A stretch of 25,580 bases of DNA from CAIPBY01 sp041671305 (GCA_041671305.1 JBAZBX010000014.1:1-25580), one strand, 5' to 3'; positions 1 to 7,273 are shown, counted from the first letter of the stretch. Notes: a model not told the origin generated them from the letters alone. Numbers and translations are program-made.

Positions 1-701
1 ATTAATTTCTCATCATTTTCTACAATAGCTTCAACTAATTTAGCTCTGAATTCCTTGGCTCTTTCTAATTCATCAGCAGGCACGTCAGTCACTTCCCACT
101 TTGTTCCTAATTCATCTTGATAAACTTCAGCTTTCATTTCAAACAAATCAATAATGCCAGAAAAAGTTTCAGCAGCACCAATTGGTAATTGAATTGGATG
201 AGCGTTAAGAGTCAATCTCTCATGAATAGAATTCATGTCATTATAAAAATTTGCGCCCATTCTATCCATCTTGTTTACAAAACCGATTTTTGGTACATGA
301 TACTTTTCTGATTGTCTCCAAACAGTTTCTGATTGAGGCTCTACGCCAGCAACACCGTCAAATACAATTACTCCGCCATCAAGCACGCGAAGAGAACGCT
401 CAACTTCAGCAGTGAAATCAACGTGCCCGGGAGTATCAATAATATTAATTTGAATATCGCCACCACCTAGCCATTCTGCGTTCGGCCAGAAACAAGTTGT
501 AGCAGCAGAAGTAATGGTAATGCCTCTTTCTTGCTCTTGTTCCATCCAGTCCATAGTAGCTTGACCTTCATGAACTTCGCCGATTTTGTGCTTCTTACCA
601 GTGTAGAACAAAATACGTTCAGACACAGTCGTTTTTCCAGCATCAATATGAGCGATAATACCGATATTTCTAATTTTTTCAATAGGAATTTTACGGGGCA
701 T
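1..701 (-). CDS. fusA: Translation elongation factor G, N-terminal part (cut by window edge)
   Basis: This encodes the N-terminal 233 residues of the GTPase that drives ribosomal translocation; the rest lies beyond position 1, so the frame has no stop here. The G domain is clear: P-loop AHIDAGKTT (residues 17-25), the G3 motif IIDTPGHV followed by VERSLRVLDG, and G4 NKMDR within FVNKMDRMGANF. The run GITITSAATT matches the switch I/G2 part of the family. The start is the ATG at 701, giving MPRKIPIEKIRNIGIIAHID, the usual EF-G opening. The upstream bases are AT-rich with no Shine-Dalgarno sequence. It is the last gene of the rpsL-rpsG-NUDIX-fusA run, 26 bases after the NUDIX gene. Family identity is essentially certain. 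Confidence 0.97.
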   Translation of the reverse strand, partial: MPRKIPIEKIRNIGIIAHIDAGKTTVSERILFYTGKKHKIGEVHEGQATMDWMEQEQERGITITSAATTCFWPNAEWLGGGDIQINIIDTPGHVDFTAEVERSLRVLDGGVIVFDGVAGVEPQSETVWRQSEKYHVPKIGFVNKMDRMGANFYNDMNSIHERLTLNAHPIQLPIGAAETFSGIIDLFEMKAEVYQDELGTKWEVTDVPADELERAKEFRAKLVEAIVENDEKL

Positions 702-727
702 AAATTTATTTAACTTTTCTATTATTA

Positions 728-1387
728 TTAATCACTTAAAGTATGTTCTTTTTTTATTTCTACTGGCTTTATTAAACCTTTGAATTTATTAATTATATAT
801 TTTATATCGTCTGTAAAGTTTTCAGGATATTGTTGCATTTCATCTTCAAGCTCTTCTAAATTAAACACTTGAAGGCCACAACATTCGCTATCAATAAATC
901 TAATTGCTCCATCATAGTAACCAATATAAAATTGCGATATGCCTGTCTCGATCCACTTTTCTCCGTTGTGAATTCTATGAGACTGATAATTATCTAGCAA
1001 AGAAAGTGGTTTCAAAATGGCTAATATTCCTAATTCAGTTGTAGCTACTGTATTTTCAAAATCTTCGGGTCTTACGATTGTTGCAGGAATTCCCAATTCT
1101 TCTGCACATTCTTTAAGCGCTGTAAGTTCAAAGGAATCTCCGCTCGTAACATGCCCACCGATAGTTTTATCCCAGAGACCCTGATTATCACCTTTCCATT
1201 TTGATCTTCTCTGCAAAATTATCCTTCCTCTTGAAGTCATCAAAAAAATGCGAACATGTTTATGTCTGATGGAAGTAGAACTCTTTTCCTTGTATTCCTC
1301 CCTTATTGTATTATGGAATTCTTTCTTCTCCATCTGACCCACCAGCTCACCCTCAAAAGAATAGATGTCTAGTAATTCGGCAGACAT
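728..1387 (-). CDS. NUDIX hydrolase (isopentenyl-diphosphate-isomerase-like subgroup)
   Basis: This is a 219-residue NUDIX-fold protein. The NUDIX box runs from G78 to I100 (GHVTSGD, then KECAEELGI) and fits G-x5-E-x7-RE-U-xx-E-x-G-U with two conservative changes: the first Glu is Asp84 and the Arg is Lys92. The metal-binding Glu pair E96/E97 is present. The preceding stretch LLDIYSFEGELVGQ and the pattern GLWDKTIGGHV resemble the IDI/YfcD-like group, which hydrolyse or isomerise diphosphate substrates; the substrate cannot be told from sequence. The gene sits between rpsG (14 bases upstream) and fusA (26 bases downstream), where these two genes are normally adjacent. No Shine-Dalgarno is visible before the ATG at 1387. 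The fold is confident, the reaction unknown. Confidence 0.88.
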   Translation of the reverse strand: MSAELLDIYSFEGELVGQMEKKEFHNTIREEYKEKSSTSIRHKHVRIFLMTSRGRIILQRRSKWKGDNQGLWDKTIGGHVTSGDSFELTALKECAEELGIPATIVRPEDFENTVATTELGILAILKPLSLLDNYQSHRIHNGEKWIETGISQFYIGYYDGAIRFIDSECCGLQVFNLEELEDEMQQYPENFTDDIKYIINKFKGLIKPVEIKKEHTLSD

Positions 1388-1401
1388 TTTATTGAAATAA
1401 T

Positions 1402-1869
1402 TTATCTAGAAAAATGAGCGAAAGCACGGTTGGCTTCAGCCATTCTGTAAGTATCTTGCTTTTTCTTGATAGCTGCGCCTTCATTGTTGTAGGCATTGAT
1501 AATCTCATCAGCTAACTTCTCAGCCATCTTTTTGCCTTTTCTGGCTTTAGCGGCAGCAATTAACCATCTGCTTCCCAAAGTTAAACTTCTCTCGGATCTG
1601 ACAGCGACTGGAACTTGATAGTTAGCGCCACCAACTCTTTTACCTCTGATTTCTACAGATGGAGAAATATTTTGCATGGCTTGATTAAACACATCCAAAG
1701 GATCCAATTTGGTCTTCTCAGAAACAACTTCCATTGCTTCATAAACAATCTTCTCAGCTGTAGCCTTCTTGCCTCTTTCCATTATATAATTAATGAATTT
1801 AGCAATATTTTCTTGATTGAATTTGCTATCTGGTTTAATTTTTCTTTTTGGTGCTGGTTTACCTCTCAT
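1402..1869 (-). CDS. rpsG: 30S ribosomal protein S7
   Basis: A 155-residue protein matching bacterial S7 along its length (family about 156). It binds the 3' major domain of 16S rRNA, starts head assembly of the small subunit and lies at the exit-site side of the decoding region. Recognisable stretches are the basic N-terminus with KFINYIMERGKK, the beta-hairpin region IRGKRVGGANYQVPV (position about 75-90), RWLIAAAKARKGKKM, and the C-terminal AEANRAFAHFSR. It follows rpsL by 17 bases and precedes the NUDIX gene, the conserved str operon order. The ATG at 1869 is preceded by an AT-only leader without a Shine-Dalgarno site. Confidence 0.98.
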   Translation of the reverse strand: MRGKPAPKRKIKPDSKFNQENIAKFINYIMERGKKATAEKIVYEAMEVVSEKTKLDPLDVFNQAMQNISPSVEIRGKRVGGANYQVPVAVRSERSLTLGSRWLIAAAKARKGKKMAEKLADEIINAYNNEGAAIKKKQDTYRMAEANRAFAHFSR

Positions 1870-1886
1870 AATATTTTATATTTTAT

Positions 1887-2312
1887 TTATTTTGCTTTCT
1901 TTTCCTTCTTCATGCCATACAAACTGCGACCCTTTTTTCTATTAGCAACACCAGCACTATCATATACGCCACGAACAATATGATATCTGACACCAGGCAA
2001 ATCTTTTACTCTGCCACCACGAACCATCACAATTGAGTGCTCTTGCAGATTGTGACCGATACCAGGAATATAAGCAGTGACTTCTTGGCCATTGCTAAGC
2101 CTGACTCTAGCGATCTTTCGTAGAGCTGAGTTTGGTTTTTTTGGTGTAGTAGTTCTAACTTGCGTACACACGCCCCTCTTGAAAGAGCTTCCTTTGGGCA
2201 TAGTTCTTTTTTTGCGATGCAAAGAATCCAAAGTTAATTGCAAATCAGGAGTTTTGGACTTGGCTTTTTTGATTACTCTTGGTTTTCTGAGTAATTGATT
2301 AATGGTTGGCAT
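1887..2312 (-). CDS. rpsL: 30S ribosomal protein S12
   Basis: A 141-residue S12, which sits at the decoding centre and controls tRNA selection accuracy. Diagnostic runs are MPTINQLLRKPR at the start, KRGVCTQVRTTTPKKPNSAL (45-64), GHNLQEHSIVMVRGGRVKDL (86-105) including D104, the Asp that is methylthiolated in other bacteria, and GVRYHIVRGVYDSAGV. Between residues about 21 and 44 it has a longer, Lys-rich segment than the 124-residue E. coli form, comparable in length to the roughly 138-residue Firmicutes form. It is the first gene of the str operon and has a candidate promoter and an upstream terminator on the same strand. No Shine-Dalgarno site is seen. Confidence 0.98.
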   Translation of the reverse strand: MPTINQLLRKPRVIKKAKSKTPDLQLTLDSLHRKKRTMPKGSSFKRGVCTQVRTTTPKKPNSALRKIARVRLSNGQEVTAYIPGIGHNLQEHSIVMVRGGRVKDLPGVRYHIVRGVYDSAGVANRKKGRSLYGMKKEKKAK

Positions 2313-2332
2313 AATTTATAGTAATTTTAATT

Positions 2333-2362
2333 TATATAATCCAGCAATTCACTTGGGGACAA
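2333..2362 (-). promoter_or_regulatory. Candidate sigma-70 promoter for rpsL
   Basis: On the minus strand a TTGTCC box (2357-2362) lies 18 bases before TATATA (2333-2338), about 20 bases upstream of the rpsL ATG. The position, just after a terminator and before the first str gene, fits a promoter. In such AT-rich DNA a -10-like box is expected often, so this is tentative. Confidence 0.35.
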
Positions 2363-2395
2363 AATTACCAGTTCAGCCACTAATAATTTTAGTTT

Positions 2396-2419
2396 AAAAA
2401 ATTCCCAAGATTGGGAATT
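2396..2419 (-). terminator. Rho-independent terminator downstream of the M50 protease gene
   Basis: An inverted repeat with perfect 9-base arms (2400-2408 and 2411-2419, AATTCCCAA and its complement) is followed on the minus strand by six T (2396-2401). It lies between the M50 gene, which ends at 2545, and rpsL, which starts at 2312. It would end the protease transcript before the str operon. A role as a leader attenuator of rpsL is less likely, since the candidate rpsL promoter lies downstream of it. Confidence 0.7.
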
Positions 2420-2544
2420 CCGAGAGTTATAAGCTGTCCTTTGGTTATACTTATATTTCTAGGAATTTCTTCTTATTTGTTTTTTAATACATAAATATTT
2501 TAAACAATTACAGGGCAAAAGTCAAGCCACAGCGCAGATTAAAC

Positions 2545-3180
2545 TTAAAAAATAAAAAGTTTTGCTAATATATTGTAAATTAAGCCAAAAAGACCACCAA
2601 ATAAACTAAACGGTAAAAATGAATCTGCAAACACTAAAATTAGCAAAATAAATGGCCCATAAGCTGAAAATTTATCCTTAAAATCAGCATATTTATCCGG
2701 AATAATGCTCAAAAGCACCTTTGAACCGTCCAAGGGGGGTATGGGAATAAGATTAAAAACCATGAGTGATATATTGATCAAAATCAATAAAAACAAAAAG
2801 TTCGTGAGCATATTGGCTGGCCCCAAAAAGGGCTCTAAAATCTTCAAAAGAATGCCAAAAACGATAAATCCCGCTAAATTAGCGGCTGGCCCGGCAAGAG
2901 AAATTATAGCCATAGCCAATTTGGGACGGCGTAGATTATAGGAATTTACCGGTACTGGCTTCGCCCAACCAAAACCAATGAAAAGCATCATCAAAAAGCC
3001 GACCGGATCAATATGAACCATGGGATTTAAGCTTAAACGGCCGGCTTGCTTGGCCGTATCATCGCCAAAATAATTAGAAGCCAAGGCATGGGAAAATTCA
3101 TGTATAGTCAAAGTTATGACAATGGCAATAATCCAAGCAATAAAAAATAATGGCTGAGAGAAAATCCAGTTAATCGGCAT
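2545..3180 (-). CDS. Site-2 protease family intramembrane zinc metalloprotease (M50)
   Basis: A 211-residue, strongly hydrophobic protein with the two M50 signatures. The zinc motif HEFSH is at residues 27-31, inside the first membrane helix. The third zinc ligand, Asp151, is in NLIPIPPLDG (143-152) within a later membrane segment. NPMVHIDPVG after the first helix and SLAGPAANL in the middle are also typical. It lacks PDZ or CBS domains, so it is the minimal short form. Such enzymes cut substrates within the membrane, often in signalling; the substrate here is unknown. It is a single-gene unit between rpmB (opposite strand) and the str operon, followed by a terminator. Confidence 0.92.
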   Translation of the reverse strand: MPINWIFSQPLFFIAWIIAIVITLTIHEFSHALASNYFGDDTAKQAGRLSLNPMVHIDPVGFLMMLFIGFGWAKPVPVNSYNLRRPKLAMAIISLAGPAANLAGFIVFGILLKILEPFLGPANMLTNFLFLLILINISLMVFNLIPIPPLDGSKVLLSIIPDKYADFKDKFSAYGPFILLILVFADSFLPFSLFGGLFGLIYNILAKLFIF

Positions 3181-3265
3181 AAATAAAGGCTTAATTTAAA
3201 GTGTTATTATTTTATAATTAATTTAATCATAACATTATGCTGGATAATTTTCAATGATCAATTAT

Positions 3266-3352
3266 CAATTTCCAAACAATTTTCAATGACTAAATTTTGA
3301 AAATTGAAAATTAATCCATTGTTTAAAAATTGGAAATTGGAAATTGGAAATT
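3266..3352. repeat. AT-rich nested inverted repeat with a 7-base tandem repeat
   Basis: The gap between the M50 gene and rpmB (3181-3429) holds nested inverted repeats. CAATTTCCAA (3266-3275) pairs with 3330-3339, AAACAAT (3274-3280) with 3318-3324, and CAATTTTCAA (3277-3286) with 3297-3306. The right side ends in three tandem copies of TTGGAAA (3330-3350). There is no T-run suited to a terminator. Similar words recur at 5117-5160 and 12321-12359, suggesting a dispersed intergenic element. No coding signal was seen here. Confidence 0.6.
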
Positions 3353-3370
3353 AAGAGCCATGCCTGGGTC

Positions 3371-3399
3371 TTTACATTTTCTCAGATTTAGGTTAGAAT
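3371..3399 (+). promoter_or_regulatory. Sigma-70-type promoter of rpmB
   Basis: TTTACA (3371-3376) and TAGAAT (3394-3399), each one base from consensus, are separated by exactly 17 bases. The expected start is near 3406, leaving a leader of about 24 bases before the rpmB ATG. It is the only promoter needed on the plus strand, as rpmB stands alone. Confidence 0.7.
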
Positions 3400-3429
3400 A
3401 TAACAAAATCATATTAAGTAAATTAATTT

Positions 3430-3603
3430 ATGTCCAAATCATGCGAGGTCTGCGGAAGAGGCACCAACACCGCTTTCAATGTCAGCCACTCCAAAGTGAA
3501 GACCAAAAGAACTCAAAAAATCAATCTTCAATCCAAAAAAGTTGATGGCGTCAAGACCAGAATCTGCGCCAAATGCATCAAAACTGCAAATAAGTCCAAA
3601 TAA
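3430..3603 (+). CDS. rpmB: 50S ribosomal protein L28 (zinc-binding form)
   Basis: A 57-residue protein starting MSKSCEVCGRGT, the standard L28 opening, with NVSHSKVKTKRTQKINLQ in the centre matching the family. L28 is a small protein of the large ribosomal subunit. It carries two CxxC pairs, C5/C8 and C46/C49, so it is the zinc-ribbon (C+) form rather than the Cys-less form found in some bacteria. It is the only plus-strand gene in the window, is monocistronic, converges with the kinase gene at 3651 and ends at a strong hairpin terminator. The ATG at 3430 is preceded by an AT-rich leader with no Shine-Dalgarno site. Confidence 0.95.
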   Translation: MSKSCEVCGRGTNTAFNVSHSKVKTKRTQKINLQSKKVDGVKTRICAKCIKTANKSK

Positions 3604-3605
3604 AT

Positions 3606-3636
3606 AAAAAAGTCCCGAGACAATCGGGACTTTTTT
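3606..3636. terminator. Bidirectional rho-independent terminator between rpmB and the kinase gene
   Basis: A perfect 13-base stem (3606-3618 with 3624-3636) encloses a 5-base loop. The core is GTCCCGA, and A-runs on the left and T-runs on the right give a U-tract in either direction. It lies 2 bases after the rpmB stop and 14 bases before the end of the converging kinase gene, so it can serve both transcripts. Confidence 0.92.
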
Positions 3637-3650
3637 ATTTATCTAAAATT

Positions 3651-4721
3651 TTATAGATCAAACGCCTTTACTAACTGCTTAAGCCAAGAAACCACAACTG
3701 CCGGCGCCATTAAGCTATAAGCATCATTGCCTTCATCATCTTTGGTAGTCCATGGTTTTTCCTGAGTCACAACTTTTCCATTTTCATCCAATTCATAGCT
3801 ATACTCGGGAGTGATTTCATAATCATCAACCAAATCCTTGGCCATAGCAACCGGAAGAGCATTGCGAAGCAGTATCTTCGGTACGCCATGAAGTTGCATT
3901 ATCTTATCAATCAATTTCTGATCCAATTCCAACCTATCCCTGATAGACTCAATTCCCATACTATCGCCTTCCTTGCCAACCATTCTGGCTCCACCGCATT
4001 CAGGATTATCGCATTTTAAGAAATATTCCTTCGTTCCCTCATCAAATCCAACTTCCTTGGTCGCCAACAATTTCAAACTTCTTGGAGTTTTACAAATCGG
4101 GCAAACCACCCTGTTTTTCATTCTTTCATCAATAACCGCTTCTGGAATATTAATGGCTACAAAAACATCAGGATCCTGTCTGTAGTTAATTAAATTACGG
4201 AAGAAAAGAGAATAGGAAATCTGATCCAAATCCCGAGGAAAACCATCAATAAATAGAGAAGATTTTGGTCGTTTATCAATTTCCTTCTGAAGTAAAGCGA
4301 GAATAAATTCTGATGGCAATAATGTTTTGGTGTCGCGTCCCAGAAGCGCACTTACCGCCTCATCAAAGGACATATAACCGCGGTAATTGGCCTTCAAATA
4401 GTCCAGCAATTCCTGCTTTTTAATAGGATCTTCCATGTCAGCATGAATAGCCCTGACAATATCCCCGACGGAGATATGACCGATTTTGTCCTTGCCAAAA
4501 ATTTCGGCCAACAACTTGGTATAAGTTCCTTTGCCGGAATTCTTTTTGCCTAGTAAATAGGCAATAAAGGTGTTGGTTTCAAAAAATTCTTTTAATTTTT
4601 TGATCTCATCGCCAGCCTTGGCTTCAAAATACTCCCTTCTGGAATCAATATCGGAAAGATCAAACTTTTTATTGAGTCCATCCACTTTTGTTTTCATCAA
4701 AGAATAGTCTTGTGTTTCCAT
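3651..4721 (-). CDS. Adenylate kinase family nucleoside monophosphate kinase, extended form
   Basis: A 356-residue protein with an adenylate kinase core; the usual length is about 215. The P-loop GKKNSGKGT spans 58-66, after a 50-residue charged N-terminal extension. FIDGFPRDLDQ (157-167) is the NMP-binding signature with R163. The LID region carries four Cys, C207/C210 and C237/C242, a probable structural zinc site. RDRLELDQK (261-269) matches the Arg-rich post-LID segment. A C-terminal tail beyond residue 300 is acidic and not part of the standard fold. It follows a receiver-domain gene by 5 bases. The reaction is presumably ATP + NMP to ADP + NDP, but the extensions make the exact nucleotide uncertain, and it may be a second copy beside a standard adk elsewhere. 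Confidence 0.85.
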   Translation of the reverse strand: METQDYSLMKTKVDGLNKKFDLSDIDSRREYFEAKAGDEIKKLKEFFETNTFIAYLLGKKNSGKGTYTKLLAEIFGKDKIGHISVGDIVRAIHADMEDPIKKQELLDYLKANYRGYMSFDEAVSALLGRDTKTLLPSEFILALLQKEIDKRPKSSLFIDGFPRDLDQISYSLFFRNLINYRQDPDVFVAINIPEAVIDERMKNRVVCPICKTPRSLKLLATKEVGFDEGTKEYFLKCDNPECGGARMVGKEGDSMGIESIRDRLELDQKLIDKIMQLHGVPKILLRNALPVAMAKDLVDDYEITPEYSYELDENGKVVTQEKPWTTKDDEGNDAYSLMAPAVVVSWLKQLVKAFDL

Positions 4722-4726
4722 AATTT

Positions 4727-5110
4727 TTATTTAATTATTTCCTTTACTTTTTGCAGCACATCCGACGGGGTGTGTTGTGATTTTACCAAATAATCATTGG
4801 CTCCCATGCTTATAGCCTTTTCTTTATCAGACTCCTGAGCCAAGTTTGTCAACATCAAAATCGGCAAAGATTTAGTTTTTTCTTCTGATTTTAAACTTTG
4901 CAAAATATTAAATCCGTCAACTTCAGGCAGAATAATATCCAACAAAATAATATCCGGCTTAAGGCTGTTGGCCAGTTCTATGGCCTCGCTTCCCTTTTCA
5001 GTTACCGTAACTTCAAATCCTTCTTCCTCAAATCGCAACTTATACATTTCTACAATCATGCTATCATCCTCCACCAACAAAATTTTACGTTTTTTATCAC
5101 TCATATTCAT
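4727..5110 (-). CDS. Single-domain response regulator (CheY-like receiver)
   Basis: A 127-residue protein made only of a receiver domain. The acidic pocket is E14/D15/D16 (LLVEDDSMI), the phospho-acceptor is D58 in IILLDIILPEVDG, the switch Thr is T88 in ILMLTN, and the conserved Lys is K110 in YLVK. All residues needed for phosphorylation are present. There is no output domain and no histidine kinase gene nearby, so partner and function are unknown. It is 5 bases upstream of the kinase-family gene, probably co-transcribed with it. ATG codons at 5110 and 5104 are both possible starts; neither has a Shine-Dalgarno site. Confidence 0.93.
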   Translation of the reverse strand: MNMSDKKRKILLVEDDSMIVEMYKLRFEEEGFEVTVTEKGSEAIELANSLKPDIILLDIILPEVDGFNILQSLKSEEKTKSLPILMLTNLAQESDKEKAISMGANDYLVKSQHTPSDVLQKVKEIIK

Positions 5111-5116
5111 AAAAAA

Positions 5117-5160
5117 TTAGAAATTAAAAATTGAAAATTCCCGCCATTTTCAATTTCTAG
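5117..5160. repeat. Intergenic AT-rich inverted repeat
   Basis: ATTGAAAAT (5130-5138) and ATTTTCAAT (5146-5154) form a 9-base stem around a GC-rich loop TCCCGCC. The outer words TAGAAATT (5118-5125) and AATTTCTA (5152-5159) are also complementary. It sits just upstream of the receiver gene start and shares words with the elements at 3266-3352 and 12321-12359. No T-run follows, so it does not look like a terminator. Confidence 0.5.
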
Positions 5161-5196
5161 TTTCCAATAACTTAATAAAGTCTATCAAATTTATGT

Positions 5197-6105
5197 TTAA
5201 TTTGCAAATCCATCACATTGCACCAAAACACCATCGCTTTGACAAACAATATCGCTGTTTTCATCAGTTCTAAATATGTGTGAGCCGTCTTTTTGGAGTT
5301 CATGAAGCGTCCTAAACCCAGGCAAGCCATAGCTATTATCAACTCCGACCGACACAATGGCAAATTCTGGGCTGACTAATTTCAAAAATTCCTTGTCATT
5401 AGCATTGACCGATCCATGATGCCCAACTTTGAGCACGTCTGATTGGATTTCTTCCGGAGTTGTGGAAGCTAAATATTCCTCATTCTCCAAATCTCCCATA
5501 AATAAAAAAGTTGTGCTGGCATCAGATAATTTATATGCAATGGAACTGTTATTCAAATTTTCCAATTTTAAGCCCTCAAAACTTTTATCCGGATAAAGAA
5601 AATTTATTTTAATTCCCGAGCTCAAAGCTATTTCTTCACGGCTATCTATAATCTCAACGGGAATATTTTTTTCCTTAATGAAATCCAAAAATTCCAGATA
5701 ATCAGAAGCTGAATGCGCTACTCCCGTAGTAAAAATTTTTCCCACCTGGTATCTTCTAAGCACTTCCACGAGTCCGGCGACATGATCCGCGTGTGGATGA
5801 GTCAGAATAATATAATCTATTTTTTTATCATAAAAAGGGAGATATTCTCCCAATTTGCGAACTACCGCGTTGTCCGGTCCGCCATCGGTTAATATCTTTT
5901 CTCCTCCTGGTGTAATAATTAAACTAGCATCACCTTGCCCAACATCAAAAAAAATTACTTTCAGCTTTTGAGCCTCTCCGATGTCAAACTGCCCCTTAAC
6001 CTTACCGACTGATCCAGTATTGGTTTGAATTATGGCAGTAACTAATAAACCTATTACCAGCAAAGAGGCAAAGAAAAAATATTTGAAAAATTTATTTTTG
6101 AACAT
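5197..6105 (-). CDS. ComEC-type metallo-beta-lactamase hydrolase, stand-alone, membrane-anchored
   Basis: A 302-residue protein with one N-terminal membrane segment (residues about 8-26) and an extracytoplasmic metallo-beta-lactamase domain. Signatures are FFDVGQGDASLI (52-63), the metal motif HPHADH (103-108), FMGDLE around D205, and GHHGS (228-232). C-terminal FRTDENSDI is typical of the domain fused to ComEC/Rec2 in other bacteria. The motif usually read as NxYGHP is NSYGLP here, so one conserved His is Leu. In fused proteins this domain is thought to act on incoming DNA during transformation. A ComEC channel lacking it is encoded two genes upstream, at 7274-8827, so the two halves are probably partners. 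Confidence 0.9.
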   Translation of the reverse strand: MFKNKFFKYFFFASLLVIGLLVTAIIQTNTGSVGKVKGQFDIGEAQKLKVIFFDVGQGDASLIITPGGEKILTDGGPDNAVVRKLGEYLPFYDKKIDYIILTHPHADHVAGLVEVLRRYQVGKIFTTGVAHSASDYLEFLDFIKEKNIPVEIIDSREEIALSSGIKINFLYPDKSFEGLKLENLNNSSIAYKLSDASTTFLFMGDLENEEYLASTTPEEIQSDVLKVGHHGSVNANDKEFLKLVSPEFAIVSVGVDNSYGLPGFRTLHELQKDGSHIFRTDENSDIVCQSDGVLVQCDGFAN

Positions 6106-6111
6106 GGATTA

Positions 6112-6117
6112 ATTATA
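6112..6117 (-). promoter_or_regulatory. Candidate -10 box immediately before the metallo-beta-lactamase gene
   Basis: A perfect TATAAT on the minus strand ends 6 bases before the ATG at 6105, after the terminator of the preceding gene. If used, transcription would begin at or near the start codon, giving a leaderless mRNA. No good -35 box is visible 17 bases upstream. Confidence 0.35.
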
Positions 6118-6135
6118 CCGTAATAATTTGAGAAT

Positions 6136-6161
6136 AAAAAACCCACCAAATTAAGGCGGGT
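6136..6161 (-). terminator. Rho-independent terminator after the CARDB gene
   Basis: In minus-strand RNA, ACCCGCC pairs with GGUGGGU (7 pairs including one G-U) around a UUAAUUU loop, 6141-6161, followed by a run of U. It lies 12 bases after the CARDB stop codon and before the metallo-beta-lactamase gene. On the plus strand the stem has a mismatch, which supports the minus-strand direction. Confidence 0.75.
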
Positions 6162-6173
6162 CTTCATAAAAAA

Positions 6174-7235
6174 TTATTTTATTACGCTAACCTTTTCCGA
6201 GAAAGAATTATTATTCTCATTGGATTCAGCCAGTTCATTTCCCTCATCCACCTTGAAAGTAACAGTCTTGTCGCCTATGGCAGTAAACTTACCGCGATAA
6301 TTAATAGTAAAAGTTTGATTAGTTTTGAGCGGATTAGTGGCCGAAGGAAAATCAACGTGAGAGATCAAATCCGTAGTCCAATTCTGAGCGGTCAAAACGG
6401 TTCCTCTTATTCCTTTTCCGCTAGTCAAATTGGCTCCTAAATTCTTTATTACCACCCCAATATCAATAATACTGCCAAGATATACTTTTCCGGCAGGAAA
6501 TACAATATCGGTCACCGCCAAATCTATGCCACTGGAACTGGAGCTAGGATTACTGGAACTATTAACAATAGAGCCAACCTTGAGTCCCAACTCAACACCG
6601 ACAATCTTGGTGCCCGAAGTATAGGCGATGGAAACGGGAACATTTTTTATAATATATTCTTCTCTAAGGCCATTGGCCGCAAAACTGGTTCCGGAAAATA
6701 ATCTCTTTTTGCCACCCTCAATATACCAAACATCTTTGGAGCCGACATATTGAATGATGCTGCCGTCCGGATATTTGGAAGTGGAAATAATACTGCAAGT
6801 AGAATCTTTGATATAATCATTTTCAAATGAACTCTGAATAGTAATTACCTGCGATTTCCAATTATCGCCATAAAGCGCCCTGACTTCACATAATACTGCT
6901 CCTGAGGTTAAGGCAAATACTTTACTGCTATTGTCAAACTGAATTAATCTTACTCCTGGTCTGGCAGTGATGTTTTTGCCACTAGTCAAACTTTCAAAAT
7001 CAACCGGACTAATTGTTTTTATCTTCTGATCGCTCCATGATCCCGTATACCAAGTCCAAAAAGTGGCTGAATTAGGAAAAAGATGCCTAACGCTATAGTC
7101 ATCAACATAGTACAAAGCTGAGCCGCTAGCGATTTTTATAATATCGCCAGACATAGGCGTATAAGCAGCTTGGACGCTTGACGATACCAAAAAAAACATT
7201 ATCCCCAAAGTGAGACCAAAAAATATCTTTTTCAT
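6174..7235 (-). CDS. Secreted protein with a C-terminal CARDB domain
   Basis: A 353-residue exported protein. MKKIFFGLTLGIMFFLVSSS followed by VQA is a signal peptide with probable cleavage after A23. Residues about 30-210 hold two related beta-type segments: one around YYVDDYSVRHLFPNSATFWT and one around WYIEGGKKRLFSGTSF. These are of a kind seen in secreted proteins of this lineage but have no known role. Residues about 238-353 are a CARDB-like adhesion fold, marked by IDLAVTDIVFPAG and the ending VDEGNELAESNENNN. A Ser-rich linker precedes it. It lies between comEC and its metallo-beta-lactamase partner, with an extended -10 promoter in front and a terminator behind. A surface or adhesion role is inferred only. 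Confidence 0.82.
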   Translation of the reverse strand: MKKIFFGLTLGIMFFLVSSSVQAAYTPMSGDIIKIASGSALYYVDDYSVRHLFPNSATFWTWYTGSWSDQKIKTISPVDFESLTSGKNITARPGVRLIQFDNSSKVFALTSGAVLCEVRALYGDNWKSQVITIQSSFENDYIKDSTCSIISTSKYPDGSIIQYVGSKDVWYIEGGKKRLFSGTSFAANGLREEYIIKNVPVSIAYTSGTKIVGVELGLKVGSIVNSSSNPSSSSSGIDLAVTDIVFPAGKVYLGSIIDIGVVIKNLGANLTSGKGIRGTVLTAQNWTTDLISHVDFPSATNPLKTNQTFTINYRGKFTAIGDKTVTFKVDEGNELAESNENNNSFSEKVSVIK

Positions 7236-7260
7236 ATATTATTTATTATTTATATAATAT

Positions 7261-7269
7261 ATTATATCA
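7261..7269 (-). promoter_or_regulatory. Extended -10 promoter of the CARDB gene
   Basis: The minus strand reads TGATATAAT at 7269-7261, a TGn-TATAAT extended -10 box. The expected start is about 19 bases before the ATG at 7235. It lies just beyond the comEC stop codon (7274). No clear -35 box is needed for this class. AT-rich context lowers confidence. Confidence 0.45.
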
Positions 7270-7273
7270 CACT

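Noticed and set aside
1615..1983. Plus-strand open frame of 122 residues across rpsG and rpsL.
   Set aside because: It is the complement of two certain ribosomal protein genes and has no independent start signal.
3266..3352. Repeats before rpmB as a CRISPR array or riboswitch.
   Set aside because: There are no equal-length spacers, no cas genes, and the words are simple AT-rich inverted and tandem copies without a known aptamer core.
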